From assembly GCA_003600225.1 (NCBI GenBank), contig QZFT01000041.1, forward strand, positions 1 to 64,000: DNA of 64,000 nucleotides. Direction: 5' to 3'. The stretch comes from Pseudonocardiaceae bacterium YIM PH 21723. Its GTDB lineage: Bacteria > Actinomycetota > Actinomycetes > Mycobacteriales > Pseudonocardiaceae. A program made the translations under genes and the position numbers. Of this stretch, positions 9,366 to 17,614 are shown piece by piece. The notes beneath the pieces were generated by a model, which saw only the letters and a program-made list of their open reading frames with translations, did not search any database and had not been told where the DNA came from. Positions within the stretch are counted from its first letter, which is position 1; every line of letters starts with the position of its first letter.

Positions 9366-9637
9366 GCTGTTTTCCGGAGTTTTTCCAGGAGAAGTAGTCG
9401 ACGCCGCAAGCATGGGGGTCTAGCGGGCTACCAAATTCGAGCTATGGCTACCCAGCGTAGTTGCCGTTATGCCTGGGGACTTCATATCCAGGCCACCCTC
9501 TTGAGGAATCAAGGGCGCCCGAATGGAGCCTTGGCAAAGGCGATCAAAACGTGGCTGGATTAAGTCAGCAAACGGATGGGTACACGCCCTCACGCACCAC
9601 TTAGTAGTCACGCAACACACGGAGAGGGCACCGCGAG
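9366..9637 (+). promoter_or_regulatory. Upstream region of the lanthipeptide synthetase gene
   Basis: 272 bp with no convincing gene and lower GC than its surroundings. It should hold the promoter of the lanthipeptide operon. A purine-rich GGAGAGGG about ten bases before the ATG at 9638 can serve as ribosome site. I could not identify repeats that would mark a RamR-type activator site. Confidence 0.4.
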
Positions 9638-12256
9638 ATGGATATGCGGTACGAGGCTTACTGCTTCGCCGACCCCCTGTTCTACGACTCCCCTGGTAAA
9701 TGGAATTCTGATCGATCCATATTCTCCGCAGCCGACTTCGACCTGCCCGAAGGCTGGGAACGTGCTGCCAGGGACGTGTGGACAGAGCTGCGTCCGGCGA
9801 ACTCTCCGACCCCTGCACAAGGCTGGAAGATCCACATCTCGGCGGGCATCGATAACGCAGAACGTGTATTGGCAATTTCTTGGAAATATTGCATCGCCAA
9901 TGAAATACCTTTCAAGCATCTACGCAGCAGAAACGTGCACCTGGCACAGATTTCAAAGTATGCCCCTCGCCAAGCGAGCGGCAAACTGGTAACTATTTAT
10001 CCGCAGGATGAAAACCAGCTGCGCCAATGCCTGGAGCAGCTGGGCGAGATGCTTGAGGGTGAACACGGGCCGTACATCCTCAGTGACCTGCGCTTCGGCG
10101 CCGGTCCCCTGTTCGTACGGTACGGCGGATTCGCCGAACGCACCTGTATCGGTCCGGACGGCACCGTGGTGCCGGCGATAGCCCGGCCGGACGGCGTCCT
10201 GGTGCCCGACATCCGCAAGCCGGCGTTCCATGTGCCGGAGTGGGTGACGCTGCCGGAATTCCTGGAACCACATCTGGCCGCCCGCAAGCAGGGTGGCGGC
10301 GGGATGCCCTATCGCATCCAGCGCCCACTGCACTATTCCAACGGCGGCGGGGTCTACCTGGCGAACCGGCCCGGCGAGGACCGGGACCTGGTCATCAAGG
10401 AGGCCAGGCCGTACGCGGGGCTGGACCGGGACGGCGCGGACGCGGTGACCCGGATGGCCCGGGAGGCCAGGGCCATGCGCCGGCTGGCCGGCGTGTTCGG
10501 CGTGCCGGAGCTGTACGACCAGTTCACCGTGTGGGAACACCACTTCCTGGCCATGGAACTCGTGGACGGCGAGACCATCGGCCGCTGGATGGCCAAGGAG
10601 TACCCGCTCAACAAGTTCCAGCCCAGCGAACGGGACATCGCCGACTACACCGTGCGCGCGCTGTCCATTGTGGACAGGCTGGAACGCTTACTCGACGCCA
10701 TCCACGAGCGTGGCGTGATGTTCGGCGATCTGCATCCGGACAACGTCATGATCACCGACGCCGGTCACGTCTACCTGATCGACTACGAGCTGGCCAGCGA
10801 CCTGGCAGCGCCACGCAGGCCCGGGCTGGGCGCCGCCGGCTTCCAGGCCCCGCCGGACCGGCGCGGTACCGCGGTGGACCGGTTCGCCCTGGCCGCGTTG
10901 AAGCTGTGGCTCTTCCTGCCGCTGACCATGATGCTGCGCCCCGACCCCACGAAGATCACCGACTACGTGCGGGACATCGAACGGCGCTTCCCGCTTCCGC
11001 CCGGCTACACCCAGGGCATCCTGCAGGAGATCGGCGCCCCACCGGCGGCCCCCACCCCGGGCGCCCGGATGCTGGCCAAGCCCAGGAAGGAGATCGACTG
11101 GCCACGGCTGCGGCAGAGCCTGGCCGACGGCATCCTGGACTCGGCCACCCCGCACCGGGAGGACCGGCTCTTCCCCGGCGACATCAACCAGTTCACCGTG
11201 GACGGCTTCGGCCTGGCCTACGGCGCGGCGGGCGTGCTCTACGCGTTGTCCGCCAGCGGCTTCGGCCAGGTACCCGAACACGAGAAGTGGCTGCTGGAGG
11301 CCATCGATCGGCGGCCACCGCGCCGGCCCGGCTTCTACGACGGGCTGCACGGGATCGCCTTCGCCCTGGACCACCTCGGCTATCCGGACGAGGCGGACCG
11401 CCTGGTCCACCGGGTCAGCGAACGCCTGGAACTGATCACCGACATCGGCATGTTCGGTGGGCTGTCCGGCATAGGGCTGAACCTGCTGTCGCTGGCCGAG
11501 CGTGGCATGGGTGTCGCTCGGTCCAACTACGTGGCCGACGCGGTGCGCATCGCCGACCGGCTCACCACGATCTTCCAGGCACAGCAGGTGGATCCGGCGA
11601 ACAGCAAGGCCGGGCTGATGAACGGCTGGTGCGGTCCCGCGCTGCTCTATCTGCGGCTGTACCAGCGCACCGGCCGCGATCACTGGCTCGCACTCGCCCA
11701 GCGATGCGTGCAGCGGGATCTGAGCAGCTGCAAGGAATCCGGCGCGATGCTGATGGTCAACGACCGCGACTTCCGGCTCATGCCCTACCTGGATCTGGGC
11801 AGCTGCGGCATCGCGATCACCATCGACGAACTGAGCCGGGCAGGAGTGCCGGCCGATGACCGGCTGGAAGGACTGCTGCGGGCCGCGCAGGCCGAGTTCA
11901 TCATCCAGCCCAGCCTGTTCCGTGGCCGGACCGGACTGATGGCCACGCTGGCCAGGCTCGGCGGACCGGAGTCCTTTGTGGACCAGCACATCAACCGGCT
12001 CGGCTGGCATGCCCAGCGTTACCGGGGACACCTGGCATTCCCCGGGGAACAGCTGCACCGGCTGTCCATGGACCTGGCCACCGGCAGCGCGGGCGTGCTG
12101 CTGGGCCTGGCCTCGGTGTTCGACCCGCAGATCCCGGTACTCCCGCTGCTGTCCCCCGGGCACAGCCCACCCCTCGCCGAGGTGCCGCAGGCGCGCACCG
12201 AGGCCCCCCAGTCTGCTGCCTGGCCTGACCAGGTGGCGGTGCAGGAAATCAAGTGA
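9638..12256 (+). CDS. Class III lanthipeptide synthetase (LanKC, RamC/AmfT-like)
   Basis: 872 residues, normal length. It should dehydrate Ser residues of the precursor by phosphorylation and elimination, then cyclise them onto Cys. The N-terminal part (about 1-230) is the phospho-Ser lyase domain and opens MDMRYEAYCFADPLFYDSP, very like RamC. The kinase domain (about 240-500) has the ATP Lys in LVIKEARPY near 253, the catalytic Asp in MFGDLHPDN near 364, and IDYE in place of DFG near 380. The C-terminal part (about 515-860) is a LanC-like cyclase. It has NGWCGPALLY but no later CHG motif, so the zinc site is incomplete as expected for class III. The stop is 11 bp before the precursor gene. 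The first 330 bp are AT-richer than the rest. Confidence 0.95.
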   Translation: MDMRYEAYCFADPLFYDSPGKWNSDRSIFSAADFDLPEGWERAARDVWTELRPANSPTPAQGWKIHISAGIDNAERVLAISWKYCIANEIPFKHLRSRNVHLAQISKYAPRQASGKLVTIYPQDENQLRQCLEQLGEMLEGEHGPYILSDLRFGAGPLFVRYGGFAERTCIGPDGTVVPAIARPDGVLVPDIRKPAFHVPEWVTLPEFLEPHLAARKQGGGGMPYRIQRPLHYSNGGGVYLANRPGEDRDLVIKEARPYAGLDRDGADAVTRMAREARAMRRLAGVFGVPELYDQFTVWEHHFLAMELVDGETIGRWMAKEYPLNKFQPSERDIADYTVRALSIVDRLERLLDAIHERGVMFGDLHPDNVMITDAGHVYLIDYELASDLAAPRRPGLGAAGFQAPPDRRGTAVDRFALAALKLWLFLPLTMMLRPDPTKITDYVRDIERRFPLPPGYTQGILQEIGAPPAAPTPGARMLAKPRKEIDWPRLRQSLADGILDSATPHREDRLFPGDINQFTVDGFGLAYGAAGVLYALSASGFGQVPEHEKWLLEAIDRRPPRRPGFYDGLHGIAFALDHLGYPDEADRLVHRVSERLELITDIGMFGGLSGIGLNLLSLAERGMGVARSNYVADAVRIADRLTTIFQAQQVDPANSKAGLMNGWCGPALLYLRLYQRTGRDHWLALAQRCVQRDLSSCKESGAMLMVNDRDFRLMPYLDLGSCGIAITIDELSRAGVPADDRLEGLLRAAQAEFIIQPSLFRGRTGLMATLARLGGPESFVDQHINRLGWHAQRYRGHLAFPGEQLHRLSMDLATGSAGVLLGLASVFDPQIPVLPLLSPGHSPPLAEVPQARTEAPQSAAWPDQVAVQEIK

Positions 12257-12267
12257 AGGGAAGCACC

Positions 12268-12393
12268 ATGGAAGACATTCTGGCGATGCAGGACATGGAA
12301 ATCGAGACCGCGCCGAGCCACGGCGGCGGCCACCACAGCCACAACTCGGGCTGGTGTGGCGGCGGTAGCCACATCTCCCTGCTCCTCTGCTGA
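12268..12393 (+). CDS. Class III lanthipeptide precursor peptide, 41 aa
   Basis: Starts at ATG 12268 with AAGGGA six bases upstream. The leader MEDILAMQDMEIE holds an ILxMQ box like the ILxLQ motif recognised by class III synthetases. The core begins around residue 14-17 and is rich in Gly and His (His at 18, 22, 23, 25 and 35). It contains two ring-forming patterns: S24-x2-S27-x2-C30 and S34-x2-S37-x3-C41. The second, SHISLLLC, is the labionin/lanthionine pattern of the SapB ring (SRASLLLC) and ends the peptide. The first is one residue shorter than usual. It lies between the synthetase and the exporters, so its product is expected to be a SapB-like surface-active peptide, possibly binding metal through the histidines (inference). 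Confidence 0.93.
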   Translation: MEDILAMQDMEIETAPSHGGGHHSHNSGWCGGGSHISLLLC

Positions 12394-12428
12394 TTCCTCG
12401 GGCTCAGTAGAGGGCTGATGTGACCGGT

Positions 12429-12467
12429 CGGCGGTAGTGAGGTTGGGCCACTACTTCACTACCGCCG
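12429..12467 (+). terminator. Stem-loop between precursor and exporter genes
   Basis: A 15-bp inverted repeat with arms 12429-12443 and 12453-12467, one G-U type mismatch and a nine-base loop (arm CGGCGGTAGTGAGGT). There is no clear U-run. Placed 36 bp after the precursor stop, it could act as a partial terminator or 3' stabiliser that gives more precursor than exporter mRNA, as is common in bacteriocin-type operons. Confidence 0.6.
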
Positions 12468-12612
12468 GCTCCATCGCTCGGCCGTCCCGGTGAATCAGCT
12501 CCGATTCCCCGTACTGCAAACCAGACTCGCGGTCCACGGCTCCGCCTTCTGGCCCAACTCGGGCTACTCTGCGCCACCGAACAGGCTTCCGGATCAGTGA
12601 AAGGAGTCCGCG

Positions 12613-14313
12613 GTGGCACTGCATCCCGCTGATCAGTTACTCCGGCGAGCCGTGTTCGCCAACAGAGCCTGGCTGATCGGCCTGGCGCTCGCCGCGGCGC
12701 TCGCCGCCGGAGCCAGCCTGTTGCTGCCCGCCGTCACCGCACGAGCGGTGGACGCCGCGATCTCCGGAACCGGCACCGGATTCGGCTCCCCCGCAGTGAT
12801 CGCCTTCCTGGTCGTCGCCGTCGCCCTGGTGATCGGCGACACGATCGCCGAGTTCGCCCAGGCCCGGTGCGTCGCCGATTCGATCGCCTTCCTCCGCCGC
12901 CGGGTGATCACCCACGTGGTCACCGTCGGCCCCTACGCCCGCAAGCACATGTCGGTCTCCGTCGGCGACATGATCAGCCGGGTCACCACCGACGCCGCCG
13001 AAGCCGGCGCGCTGGCCCCCGGGATCGTGCAGCTGGCCCTCGGCACCGTCACCTCGCTCGGCGCGATCATCGCGCTCACCCTGCTGCACTGGAGCCTCGG
13101 TGTGGTGTTCGTGCTCGGCGTCCCGCTGTCGGTGCTGCTGGCCCGCGCATACCTGCGGGACACCGGCGAGCATCTGAGCGCCTACCAGGTCCTGCTCGGC
13201 GACCTGTCCACCCGGCTCACCGACGCGATCAACGGCTGGCGCACCATCCGGGCCTCCGGCAGCCAGCGCCGCGAGCTGGAGCGGGTCCTCGCTCCGCTGC
13301 CCGCGCTGCACACCGCGGGCGCCGCACTGTGGCGCTCCCAGGCCAGGCTGGTCTGGTCCGCGGCGCTGCTCGGCCCGGCGGTGGAGATCGCCGTGGTGGT
13401 CACCGCCGGCATCGAGGTGGCCGCCGGAGTGCTCAGCGTCGGTTCGCTGCTGGCCGCCGCCGGCTACGCGGTACTCGGCATGGTGTTCCTGAACCAGGCC
13501 TCCCTGCTCACCCGGATCGGCCGGTCCCGGGCCTGCGCGCACCGGCTGTACGAACTGCTCACCACCACTGTGCCCCGCTCCGGCGTCGCGCTGCTCACCC
13601 AGGGCAACGGCCACCTGGAGCTGTCCTCGGTGTGGGTGCGCAACAGCGACGAGGACTTCACCCTGCGCGGCATCAGCCTGGACGTCCCGGCCGGCGCCAC
13701 CGTCGCGGTGGTCGGGCAGTCCGGTTCCGGCAAGTCCGCCCTGGCCGCGGTGTCCGGCAGGCTGCGCAGCCCCGACGTCGGCCAGGTCTCCCTGGACGGC
13801 CGGGACCTGGCGCAGGTCACCGGGACCGAACTGCGGGCCGCGGTCGGCTACGCCTTCGAACGCCCGGTGCTGCTCGGCGACACCATCGCCGAGGCGATCA
13901 GTTACGGAGTCCCGGTCTCGATGCGGCAGATCGCCAAGGCAGCGAAGATCGCGCAGGTGGACGAGGTCATCTCCCGGCTGCCCGACGGATACGAGACCCC
14001 GCTGCGGGTGGCCCCGCTGTCCGGCGGCGAGGCGCAGCGCATCGGCCTGGCCCGCGCGGTGCTGCGTGAGCCCCGGCTGCTGGTCCTGGATGACGCCACC
14101 GCCTCGCTGGACACCGTCACCGAGGCGGCCGTCGGCATGGCGCTGACCAACGCGCTGCCCGGCCGCACCCGGGTGGTGGTGACCCACCGCGCGGCGGTGG
14201 CCGCCCGCGCCGACCTGGTGGTCTGGCTGGTCCGCGGCCGGGTACACGCGGTGGACAGCCACAAGCAGCTGTGGCGGGATTCGGCCTATCGCGCGATGTT
14301 CTCGCAGAACTGA
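12613..14313 (+). CDS. ABC exporter half-transporter (RamA/AmfB-like), lanthipeptide locus
   Basis: 566 residues: an N-terminal six-helix exporter domain (about 1-320) and a C-terminal ATPase. Walker A is GQSGSGKSA, the signature is LSGGEAQR, and Walker B is LLVLDDAT with Asp in the place of the usual catalytic Glu. That substitution suggests a half-site that hydrolyses ATP poorly. Start GTG 12613 has AAGGAG six bases upstream. With the next gene it most likely forms a heterodimeric exporter for the lanthipeptide, matching the ramA/ramB pair of Streptomyces. Confidence 0.92.
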   Translation: MALHPADQLLRRAVFANRAWLIGLALAAALAAGASLLLPAVTARAVDAAISGTGTGFGSPAVIAFLVVAVALVIGDTIAEFAQARCVADSIAFLRRRVITHVVTVGPYARKHMSVSVGDMISRVTTDAAEAGALAPGIVQLALGTVTSLGAIIALTLLHWSLGVVFVLGVPLSVLLARAYLRDTGEHLSAYQVLLGDLSTRLTDAINGWRTIRASGSQRRELERVLAPLPALHTAGAALWRSQARLVWSAALLGPAVEIAVVVTAGIEVAAGVLSVGSLLAAAGYAVLGMVFLNQASLLTRIGRSRACAHRLYELLTTTVPRSGVALLTQGNGHLELSSVWVRNSDEDFTLRGISLDVPAGATVAVVGQSGSGKSALAAVSGRLRSPDVGQVSLDGRDLAQVTGTELRAAVGYAFERPVLLGDTIAEAISYGVPVSMRQIAKAAKIAQVDEVISRLPDGYETPLRVAPLSGGEAQRIGLARAVLREPRLLVLDDATASLDTVTEAAVGMALTNALPGRTRVVVTHRAAVAARADLVVWLVRGRVHAVDSHKQLWRDSAYRAMFSQN

Positions 14314-14321
14314 GTGGGCTC

Positions 14322-16040
14322 ATGTCGGGTTGGCGGTTGTACTGGGAGGCGCTGATCCGGCGCAGGCGCGCGCTGTGGCGGCTGGCCGGGGCATCAGTCG
14401 TGGAGGGCGTACCCGCCCTGCTGTCCGGCTGGCTGCTGGCGCAGGCCGTCGACCGGGGCTTCGCCGCCGGTGCGGCCTGGCTGGGCGCCGCCTGGCTCGG
14501 CGGTTTCACCCTGACCATGATCATCGGCGCCTACGGCTCGCGGGCGGTGTGGCGGCTGCTCGGCGACATCATCGAACCGCTGCGCGACGACCTGGTCACC
14601 GCGGTCGCCCGCGGCCTGCTGTTCGACCGGGAGGCGCCGCCGGACGGGACCGCGGTCGTCGCCCGGATCACCCGGCATGTGGAGATCATCCGCGACGTCA
14701 CCGGCGGGCTGCTGGTCTTCGGCCGGTCCTTCCTGGTCGCCACGATCGGCGCGGTGGTCGGCCTGGCCGGGCTGTCCCCGGCGCTGGCGCTGATCACCGG
14801 GTTGCCGCTGGTCTTCACCCTGCTGCTGTTCGGCTGGCTGCTCCAGGCGATGGCCGACCGGCAGCGGGACACCGTGCTCACCGAGGAGGACTGCGCCCGG
14901 AGCGTCGGCGAGGTGCTCGGCGGGCTGCGGGACATCACCGCCTGCGGCGGCCAGGAACAGGCCATCGCGAGGGCCGTCCGGGACATCGACGCGCAGGCCG
15001 CCGCCTCGATCCGGCTGGCCCGGCTGGCGACGGTCCGCGTGCTGCTGGTGGCCGTCGGCGGCATGCTGCCGCTGGTGGTCCTGCTGGCCGCCGCCCCGCG
15101 GCTGGGGCTGTCGGCGGGCGAGCTGGTCGGCGCGGTCACCTATCTGACGGTGGGCGTGCAGCCCGCGTTGAACGCGTTGATCCGCGGCATGGGTTCCTCG
15201 GTGTTGCGGCTGGTGGTGACGTTGCGCAGGCTGGGCGAGGTGGCGACCGTCGACGAGCCGACCCGGTTGCGCACGGTGGAGCGACCGGCCCTCGGCGAGG
15301 TCCCGGAGCTGCGGCTCACCGGGATCAGCTTCAGCTACGGGATCCGGGCCAGGCCGGTGGTGAACGAGCTGGATCTGACCGTCGGACCCGGTGACCACCT
15401 GGCCATCGTCGGGCCCAGCGGCATCGGCAAGTCCACGGTGGCGAACCTGGTGTGCGGGCTGCTGCGCGCGCAACGCGGCCGGATCACCCTGGACGGGCAC
15501 AACATCCGCCGGCTGGATCCCCGGGACCTGCACGCCACGATCGGCCTGATCCCGCAGCAGGCGTACGTGTTCGCCGGCTCCGTGCGGGAGAACCTGACCT
15601 ACCTGATGCCGGATTCCGAGGGCGCCGATCCCCGGCTGCTGTGGGCCGCCCGCGAGCTCGGCGCCGCGGCGCTGGTCAAGCGGCTGGGCGGCCTCGACGG
15701 GGTCGTGGATCCCGGGGAGCTGTCGGCGAGCGAACGGCAACTGCTGGCCCTGGTCAGGCTGTACGTGTCCACGGCGGCGATCGCGGTGCTGGACGAGGCG
15801 ACGGCGAACCTGGATCCGGTGGCCGAGGCAAAGGTGGAGCAGGCGTTCCGGGAACGGCCGGGGTCGCTGATCGTCATCGCGCACCGGCTCAGCTCGGCGG
15901 CCCGGGCGGACAGCGTGCTGCTGCTGGACGGCCGGCACCAGATCAGCGGCAAGCACGAGGAACTGGTGAACACGGTGCCCAGTTACGCGGCCGTCGTCCG
16001 CGCCTGGCAGGGCGGTCAGCCCGCACTCCCGGGGTCGTAG
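14322..16040 (+). CDS. ABC exporter half-transporter (RamB-like), lanthipeptide locus
   Basis: 572 residues, partner of the preceding transporter. An N-terminal six-helix domain precedes an ATPase with Walker A GPSGIGKSTV, Q-loop LIPQQAYVF and Walker B IAVLDEAT, with the catalytic Glu kept. The signature motif is altered to LSASERQ instead of LSGGQ. Each half therefore keeps one good element that the other lacks (LSGGE plus D-D versus LSASE plus D-E), the pattern of asymmetric heterodimeric exporters. The start at ATG 14322 lies 8 bp after the previous stop; an upstream in-frame ATG at 14271 would overlap the first transporter and is less likely. Composite repeat B follows. Confidence 0.92.
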   Translation: MSGWRLYWEALIRRRRALWRLAGASVVEGVPALLSGWLLAQAVDRGFAAGAAWLGAAWLGGFTLTMIIGAYGSRAVWRLLGDIIEPLRDDLVTAVARGLLFDREAPPDGTAVVARITRHVEIIRDVTGGLLVFGRSFLVATIGAVVGLAGLSPALALITGLPLVFTLLLFGWLLQAMADRQRDTVLTEEDCARSVGEVLGGLRDITACGGQEQAIARAVRDIDAQAAASIRLARLATVRVLLVAVGGMLPLVVLLAAAPRLGLSAGELVGAVTYLTVGVQPALNALIRGMGSSVLRLVVTLRRLGEVATVDEPTRLRTVERPALGEVPELRLTGISFSYGIRARPVVNELDLTVGPGDHLAIVGPSGIGKSTVANLVCGLLRAQRGRITLDGHNIRRLDPRDLHATIGLIPQQAYVFAGSVRENLTYLMPDSEGADPRLLWAARELGAAALVKRLGGLDGVVDPGELSASERQLLALVRLYVSTAAIAVLDEATANLDPVAEAKVEQAFRERPGSLIVIAHRLSSAARADSVLLLDGRHQISGKHEELVNTVPSYAAVVRAWQGGQPALPGS

Positions 16041-16045
16041 GCGGG

Positions 16046-16501
16046 TCGCTTCTGGCGGTCGTTGAAGGAGGCTTTGGAGGAGGAGACGGGCTGGGGGCGG
16101 GGTCTTTGCTGCCTGCGTGTTGGGTGGGCGCACGCCGGTCTGGCTGTCGGGGCCGCTTCCGCGGGGGACCTGAAGGACGCCATCGTTTACCTGGGGTAAA
16201 CGAAGGACGCCTTCAGGTATATGCCGTCCACAGTGGACGGTCACATTGTGAGATCTCCGGCGTGTCGCCCCATTTCCGCACCGTGTCGCACCGGGTGGCC
16301 TTGATCAACGCGGAGTTTGGGCCGTTGGGAGCACTGAATGCGTCTTTCAGGGCCTTTGACCGGGCTGAGGACCACCTCAAGCCCCGCGCAGCGGCCCCGA
16401 CCGCCCAGACAGGCGTGCCCCACCCGACACGCAGGCAGGAAAGACCCACCCGCCGCCCGTCTCCTCCCCCAAAGCCTCTTTCGACAACAGGCCAGACGCA
16501 A
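16046..16501. repeat. Composite palindromic element, copy B (reverse)
   Basis: About 455 bp, same outer arms as copy A (GGCTTTGGAGGAGGAGACGG on the left, complement on the right) but with the interior in the opposite order. The CTGAAGGACGCCATCGTTTA palindrome comes first (about 16171-16217), then a perfect GTCCACAGTGGAC (16226-16238), then the GTGTCGCCCC/GTGTCGCACC spacer and the GCCCCGCGCAGC arm edge. The first internal palindrome of copies A, D and E is not recognisable here. It follows directly on the transporter stop at 16040. Confidence 0.85.
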
Positions 16502-16780
16502 CAGAACAAGCGCCCCGAAGAACGGCCAGTAACCAGGCGCGGGTAAAAGTCGAGCCCCACGGATGTACCCATATAGGGGGAACCGTCCAGCGGAATTGGT
16601 CCGCATCCCGGTACATAAGGCCACGTAGAGCCGCTGACAAGGCGGCCGAATGGGTGGATTTCCCCGGTCAGTTGAACCGTTAACAACCTTTACCTGGTTA
16701 CCGGCGTGTGGCGAAGTTAACCTCCCGTTGGGAGTTACTCGTCCGTTCGGCCTACAAGCTCCGTCCAGGGCAGGTGAGCT
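16502..16780 (+). promoter_or_regulatory. Upstream region of the 84-aa zinc-ribbon-like gene
   Basis: 279 bp with no convincing gene. It contains several GTTAAC-type words (AACCGTTAACAACC, GAAGTTAACCTCCC near 16670-16730), which may be regulatory. A GGTGAG lies just before the ATG at 16781. Confidence 0.3.
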
Positions 16781-17035
16781 ATGACCAGCATTCGGGTGCA
16801 TCAGGTGCTGTTCGATGAACTGCTGCGCCAACGGACGGACGCCACGGCGACCCTCTTCTGCGACCACTGCGAGCGCGATACCCGCTGCTACGCGGTCTCG
16901 CACGCCGAGCTGGAGTCCAATCCGCTGCTGCGACTCTGCTCGAAGCTCTCCGAGATGATGGGCCTGGCCGATGTGATGCGCGGGCGCCCATACGCGTGCA
17001 AGAACTGTCACTACGTGGTCTACCAGTACGGATGA
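16781..17035 (+). CDS. Small zinc-ribbon-like protein, function unknown
   Basis: 84 residues with two CxxC pairs, CDHC near residue 27 and CKNC near residue 75, separated by a helical stretch. This spacing suits a zinc-binding fold. The C-terminal end HYVVYQYG is aromatic. It begins with ATG at 16781. I do not know the family. The next gene (17144) is also a small unknown protein in the same direction 108 bp on, so the two may work together. Confidence 0.7.
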   Translation: MTSIRVHQVLFDELLRQRTDATATLFCDHCERDTRCYAVSHAELESNPLLRLCSKLSEMMGLADVMRGRPYACKNCHYVVYQYG

Positions 17036-17143
17036 ACCGCTCTCGGACAGTGATGTGCAGTCAGACCATCGGGCTACTTCGCAGCTCAACTGGGCTACTA
17101 AGCCGCCCCGCACCCCCAATCGGCTCAGTGATGGGTGGACCAT

Positions 17144-17467
17144 ATGTCAATGCCGCACGCTCCCAACAAAGTGATCATCGAGCCGATTACGGTCAACTAC
17201 ACGCCCGACGGCCCGAACTGGACGATCACCGTCACCCAGGGCAGCAAAGAACTCAAGGCCACCGAGCCCGGCCTGATCGCCGCCCGCTGCCGAGCCGACC
17301 AGATCACCGAGGAACTCGAACCCGACAAGCACACCCGGGTGGTCGTGCACACGCTGAACGGCGACCCGATCGAGTTCACCATGGCCTACCTCCAGGCGCG
17401 GCACGGCGTGTCCGCAGCCGGACTGATCACGCAGCAGCGGACGAACAGCCCCAACTACCAGTACTGA
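17144..17467 (+). CDS. Small unknown protein, possibly HicB-like fold
   Basis: 107 residues from ATG 17144, which has GGTGGA four to five bases upstream; a GTG at 17135 and an ATG at 17150 are alternatives. The middle, DGPNWTITVTQGSKEL followed by ATEPGLIAARCRADQITEEL, has the beta-beta-beta-alpha rhythm of HicB-like proteins. There is no HicA-type partner next to it, so a toxin-antitoxin role is not supported. The end is polar and Asn/Tyr-rich. Confidence 0.65.
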   Translation: MSMPHAPNKVIIEPITVNYTPDGPNWTITVTQGSKELKATEPGLIAARCRADQITEELEPDKHTRVVVHTLNGDPIEFTMAYLQARHGVSAAGLITQQRTNSPNYQY

Positions 17468-17614
17468 GTGTTCGCTGAACCACGCTGGACTTCACCCCAC
17501 TAGCGGGACGTGGAATTCCCGGATCCACATAGGATGTGCCGCCGGACCGGCTGCGCAACACGGAAGTCCTTCAGTGCTGCACGGCCACCTCAAGGCGCAC
17601 CGAGGAGAGTTGGC

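Noticed and set aside
9267-9563. Second precursor peptide upstream of the synthetase
   Set aside because: The frame overlaps the terminator, has no Ser-x2-Ser-Cys pattern and no leader box.
10240-11859. Plus-strand frame inside the lanthipeptide synthetase
   Set aside because: High-GC shadow frame; the synthetase frame carries all kinase and lyase motifs.
12637-16244. Long minus-strand frames opposite the ABC transporters
   Set aside because: Composition is Gly/Gln/His/Arg-rich as for antisense of GC-rich genes; no motif and no ribosome site.
17144-17467. HicB antitoxin of a toxin-antitoxin pair
   Set aside because: No HicA-like toxin is adjacent; the 84-aa neighbour has no RNA-binding HicA features.
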